This document shows, piece after piece, positions 61,039 through 64,000 of a stretch of DNA of 64,000 nucleotides; position 1 is the first letter of the stretch, and each line of letters opens with the position of its first letter. The stretch spans positions 62,001-126,000 of the forward strand of contig JAXGYZ010000014.1 of NCBI GenBank assembly GCA_040772005.1, in the 5' to 3' direction. The DNA is from MWBF01 sp040772005. Lineage in GTDB: Bacteria > Chloroflexota > Anaerolineae > CG2-30-64-16. Below the pieces are notes generated by a model. That model was not told where the DNA came from and searched no databases. It saw only the letters and a list, made by a program, of their open reading frames with translations. The position numbers were made by a program, and so were the translations under genes.

Positions 61039-63120
61039 TTAGTTGACCGTGATGCTATCGCTGGTCTCCACGTTCAACCCGGCGTCGTACCTGTAGCCGC
61101 TCTTGGTCACATTATTCACCGTGAAGGTGAAGGTGCCTGCGGACCGCACCTTGCCGGATTGGAAACTCACCGTGCCGTCGGCGCCGGTGATGCCGCTGAC
61201 GGCGCCCGTATAAGCGCCGCTCCAGGCGCCGGAAACCGTCGCGCCGGCCACTAGCGCGCCGGTCGTGTCCTTGATGGTGACCACGGCCGTGGCCAGCCGG
61301 TTGGCGCCGGCCTTCTGGCCCGTCATGGCGATGTCAGCCACGAACATGACGATCTCGCCGGTGCCCCCACTGCTGACCGTCACAGACTTGCTGACCGTGC
61401 CTGTCGCGCCGTCATTGTCGGTCACGGTCAGGCTGACGGTGTACGTGCCATCCGCAGCATAGGTGTGCGAAGGGCTCTGCGCCGTTGAGGCGGCCCCGTC
61501 ACCGAAGTTCCAGCTCCAGGCTGTGACAGTCCCATCCGGGTCGTCACTTTCGTCCGTGAACGTGGCCGTGAGGTCGGATGTAACGACGGTGAAATCGGCG
61601 ATCGGCGACTGGTTAGGAATCACGCCGCCCAGGGAGTCCAGGGCCGCCTTGGCCTGCACCAGGCCATAGCCGTAAGCCACATCGCGGCCCGTCGTGCCCA
61701 GATCTTGCGCGGTGGCCGCCATCGCATTCCGGATCTCGACGTTGGTCAGCCCCGGATTCGAGCTCCACAGCAGTGCCGCTACACCCGAGACGTGCGGCGT
61801 AGCCATCGACGTGCCGTCCCAGGCTTCGTAGCCGCTGCCCGGCTTGACGATCGAGCTGGTCACCGTACCGGAGGCTCCGAGCTTGTTGTCCACCAGGTAC
61901 TGCCCATCCTCCTGGCTCAGGCTGATGGCCGGGATCGAGGAAGTATAGCCATCGCCCAGGGTCCCGAGGAAGCTGCCCGGCACATTGTTGTAGATGACGG
62001 CTGCCGCCCCGCCGCTGTTCTGGACGTTCATGACCTTGTCGTAGAAGCTGATTATACCGCGCTCGCACAGGACGACCTTGCCGTCCCAGGCGCCGGTACT
62101 GTCACACAGCCCGCCGTTCACCAGCGCGCCTGTGGCCGTACCGTACGCGGCGTTCTCGATCTGCTGGCCCTGGTAGGTGGTGCCGTCCACCGTCAGGGTG
62201 GTGGTGGCCAGCCATGGTACGGTGCTCAGGACGCTCACGCCCGGCGCGGCCAGTTCCACCTGGCTGTTCTGCTGGGAGAAGTCGGCCACATTCTTCAGGC
62301 TGTCGATGGCGGCCACCGAGACCACCGTGTCGTACGAGGCGGGATAGCTGTAGGCCGTGGTGCCGTCGTTGCCCGCGGCTGCAATCGACAGGATGCCCTG
62401 GCTGTACAGATTGCTGAACTGCGTCCGCTCCGTGCGCAAGGACTTGCTGCCGCCCAGGCTCATGCTGATGATCTTGGCCCCCCCGGCCACGCAGCGGTTG
62501 GTGGCGTCGACCAGGGTGGAGGCGTAGGCCCAGCCGCAGTCATCGCCGAAGACCTTGACGATGTAGAACGAGACGCTGGGGGCGACGCCCACCACGCCGG
62601 CAGCGTTGTTCGCGGCCGCGATCGTGCCGGCCACGTGGGTGCCATGCCCGCAGGCATCCCTGCTCCAGTCGGCGCCGTAGCCGGTCGCTGACACGCCGGA
62701 CAGGTCCTCATGGCCGGTGTAGAGGCCCGAGTCAATGATGCACACCTTCGTGCCGGCCCCGGTGAAGCCGGCAGCCTGCACCGCCGGCGCCTGAACAGCC
62801 GTGATGCCCCACGGGATCTCCTGGGCCATCAGGTAGCGCGGCGCGTCCGGCTCGATGGAGAGGACATTGGGGTTGTGCGCGATGCCATCCAGCGCGGCTG
62901 CGGGCAGGGTCACGGCCAGGGTTCTGAGATCGTCGAACTGGTAGTGCACCTGGCCGCCCGCGCCTTCCAGTGCACCCCGCACGGCTGCCGCGCGGCCCGG
63001 GGCAAACTCCACCAGCACCCGCTCGGTGCCTGCGTCCGCGAATGACGGCGCGGCCGGCGCCAACACCGCCAGGCCGAGCAGCACCAGCACTGCGATGACC
63101 GACAATACATTGCGCTTCAT
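61039..63120 (-). CDS. secreted subtilisin-family (S8) serine protease with PA and PKD domains
   Basis: 693 residues from ATG 63120; a GTG-rich longer frame upstream is not used. Signal peptide (VIAVLVLLGLAVLAPAAPSF), an I9-type propeptide (ERVLVEFAPGRAAAVRGALE ... VLSIEPDAP), then the S8 domain with catalytic Asp130 (CIIDSGLY), His162 (CGHGTHVAGT) and Ser438 (GTSMATPHVSG). A PA insert (GKVVLCERGIISFYDKVMNV) lies in the catalytic domain. A PKD domain (TVTAWSWNFGDGA) and an Ig-like C-terminal domain follow. It degrades proteins outside the cell. The promoter about 240 bases upstream is good. Confidence 0.96.
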   Translation of the reverse strand: MKRNVLSVIAVLVLLGLAVLAPAAPSFADAGTERVLVEFAPGRAAAVRGALEGAGGQVHYQFDDLRTLAVTLPAAALDGIAHNPNVLSIEPDAPRYLMAQEIPWGITAVQAPAVQAAGFTGAGTKVCIIDSGLYTGHEDLSGVSATGYGADWSRDACGHGTHVAGTIAAANNAAGVVGVAPSVSFYIVKVFGDDCGWAYASTLVDATNRCVAGGAKIISMSLGGSKSLRTERTQFSNLYSQGILSIAAAGNDGTTAYSYPASYDTVVSVAAIDSLKNVADFSQQNSQVELAAPGVSVLSTVPWLATTTLTVDGTTYQGQQIENAAYGTATGALVNGGLCDSTGAWDGKVVLCERGIISFYDKVMNVQNSGGAAAVIYNNVPGSFLGTLGDGYTSSIPAISLSQEDGQYLVDNKLGASGTVTSSIVKPGSGYEAWDGTSMATPHVSGVAALLWSSNPGLTNVEIRNAMAATAQDLGTTGRDVAYGYGLVQAKAALDSLGGVIPNQSPIADFTVVTSDLTATFTDESDDPDGTVTAWSWNFGDGAASTAQSPSHTYAADGTYTVSLTVTDNDGATGTVSKSVTVSSGGTGEIVMFVADIAMTGQKAGANRLATAVVTIKDTTGALVAGATVSGAWSGAYTGAVSGITGADGTVSFQSGKVRSAGTFTFTVNNVTKSGYRYDAGLNVETSDSITVN

Positions 63121-63356
63121 GGGTATGCTCTCGCTTTCTGCCTGTATACACTCCGCTGCCGCGCGCTGTGCGGGCAGGATCCGGCCGGCTCGCTCGCCGC
63201 GCCGGTCGGACGGGGCCACCTCCCACGCCGGGACCAGCCCGCGCCATGGGCCAACTGCTGCTTCTGCGTCGAAATTCCTCCTCCTGCGCCGGTCCGCCCG
63301 CGGCATCGCGCCCGCGCGGCACGCTCGCAACCATGATCACGATCCGGGTGCGCACG

Positions 63357-63385
63357 ATTGTACCAGACGTCACCTGATGCCACAA
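63357..63385 (-). promoter_or_regulatory. sigma70-type promoter of the subtilisin gene
   Basis: Minus-strand TTGTGG (63380-63385), spacer 17, TACAAT (63357-63362). The leader would be about 230 nt, with no reading frame I can support in it. Confidence 0.6.
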
Positions 63386-63461
63386 GCCGCCAAAATCGCG
63401 GTCAGGCAGGTGAGCCACACGCATCGCCGCCAGTTCCCGCCCCCGCGACACCGCCCGCGCC

Positions 63462-63481
63462 ATCTGGGGAATTCCCCAGAT
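63462..63481. promoter_or_regulatory. perfect 20-bp palindrome upstream of the subtilisin promoter
   Basis: ATCTGGGGAATTCCCCAGAT is a perfect palindrome about 77 bases upstream of the -35 box. Related sequences lie at 60866-60887 and 60940-60977, downstream of the same gene. It could be an operator or a small repeat. Confidence 0.5.
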
Positions 63482-63687
63482 AGCCGTGCCCGGGCCATGG
63501 CCTGGCCGGCGCGCCGCTTCCTCCGAAACCAAAGCCGGGCAGAACTTTTGTGCGATGAGGCGAGGCGTGGCAGCGTGGGCGGGCTCGGCCCGTAGGAGCT
63601 AAGTCGGGGCAAGGAGGAAAATGTAGCACAAAATGGGCTGGGAGATGCGCAACGGCCGGAAGTACCACCTTGATTTTTTGGATTCTC

Positions 63688-64000
63688 ATGATGGCCATGA
63701 GGACGACCTTGATAATCATGGTGATGCTCATGAAGGCAAGGATGGTGGCGATGGCCGAGGTGGTGGGTGTCATAGACGCTGTCCTTCGTAAGGCGGCGAG
63801 TCCGGGTACGCGGCGGGTGTGGGAGCCGGTGTTCCGGGGGCTGCTGCGGGATCATCCCGAGCTGTGGCGTGACCCGAACGGGCCGGCGCATGCGGCTGCG
63901 CTGGCGCGGCTCAGGGAGGGCCAGGCGCGCGTCGCTGCGCGCCAGTTGGCGCATGATAGCACGCTTGTGCGAGAAATGACAAATCTCGAGGTCGAGCTCG
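63688..64000 (+). CDS. hypothetical protein, partial, possibly frameshifted
   Basis: An open frame runs off the right edge. After a hydrophobic start it reads AEVVGVIDAVLRKAASPGTR, then VWEPVFRGLLRDHPELWRDP, and ends LVREMTNLEVEL. That style (RDHPELWRD, then a long helical part) belongs to a group of hypothetical proteins I know from Chloroflexota, which usually start MGWE.R...KYYYR. A start of just that kind, MGWEMRNGRKYH, lies at 63633 in another frame that stops at 63791. The gene may therefore be broken near 63670-63720. There is no good ribosome site at either place. Confidence 0.35.
   Translation, partial: MMAMRTTLIIMVMLMKARMVAMAEVVGVIDAVLRKAASPGTRRVWEPVFRGLLRDHPELWRDPNGPAHAAALARLREGQARVAARQLAHDSTLVREMTNLEVEL

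Noticed and set aside
63121..63632. Plus- and minus-strand frames upstream of the subtilisin gene
   Set aside because: Composition is typical of GC-rich non-coding DNA. The only signals seen are the minus-strand promoter and a palindrome.

Overview
The window is 64 kb of GC-rich DNA with no rRNA, tRNA or CRISPR array that I can see. The gene content suggests a member of the Chloroflexota (Anaerolineae/Caldilineae-like). That is an inference from several traits: many large secreted proteins with Pro/Thr linkers and an LYLPLV-type C-terminus, SdrD_B, PKD, FN3-like and toroid domains, several UroD-like methyltransferase-family genes beside glycoside hydrolases, and intergenic spaces full of palindromes and short direct repeats. 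Housekeeping anchors are typA, gdhA, nagB and an ACT/PFL gene pair.

Layout. (1) 1-7.0 kb: the start of a lipoprotein solute-binding gene, a membrane protein, a pair of ABC exporter half-transporters (probably a heterodimer) around a small membrane protein, and a secreted beta-propeller. (2) 7.1-13.3 kb: one minus-strand operon from a perfect TTGACA-17-TATAAT promoter. It carries an NB-ARC STAND ATPase with an HTH-like N-terminus, a TPR protein, a dipeptide-type binding lipoprotein and two permeases, with no ABC ATPase. (3) 13.4-22.4 kb: three consecutive secreted propeller/GH16/Pro-Thr-linker proteins, a frameshifted bacterioferritin, another secreted protein and a DUF1269 protein. (4) 22.5-26.2 kb: an acyltransferase, typA with a terminator-like hairpin in its leader, and a small anchored protein. 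(5) 26.4-39.3 kb: a glycan-use region (UroD-like x2, GH130, esterase, GH2, aldo/keto reductase, Gfo/Idh, sugar isomerase, site-2 protease, nagB). (6) 39.6-43.1 kb: gdhA, a LarA-like racemase and a Nudix hydrolase. (7) 43.4-52.1 kb: a second secretome island of four exported proteins. (8) 52.2-57.8 kb: the ACT+PFL pair, a third UroD-like gene, an AraA/FucI-like isomerase and a DHFR-family reductase. (9) 58.3-64 kb: a membrane-anchored S74 autochaperone protein, an FN3-like partner, a subtilisin, and a gene running off the end.

How it fits together. Secreted GH16, membrane binding proteins and cytosolic GH2/GH130/isomerases/oxidoreductases/NagB point to scavenging of complex carbohydrates. The three UroD-like proteins all keep an H-x-C motif followed 86-87 residues later by a His, which suggests a common metal-dependent, possibly methyl-transfer, step. 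The intergenic regions hold at least six families of palindromic repeats. Several of them supply stop codons or N/C-terminal tails to neighbouring genes.
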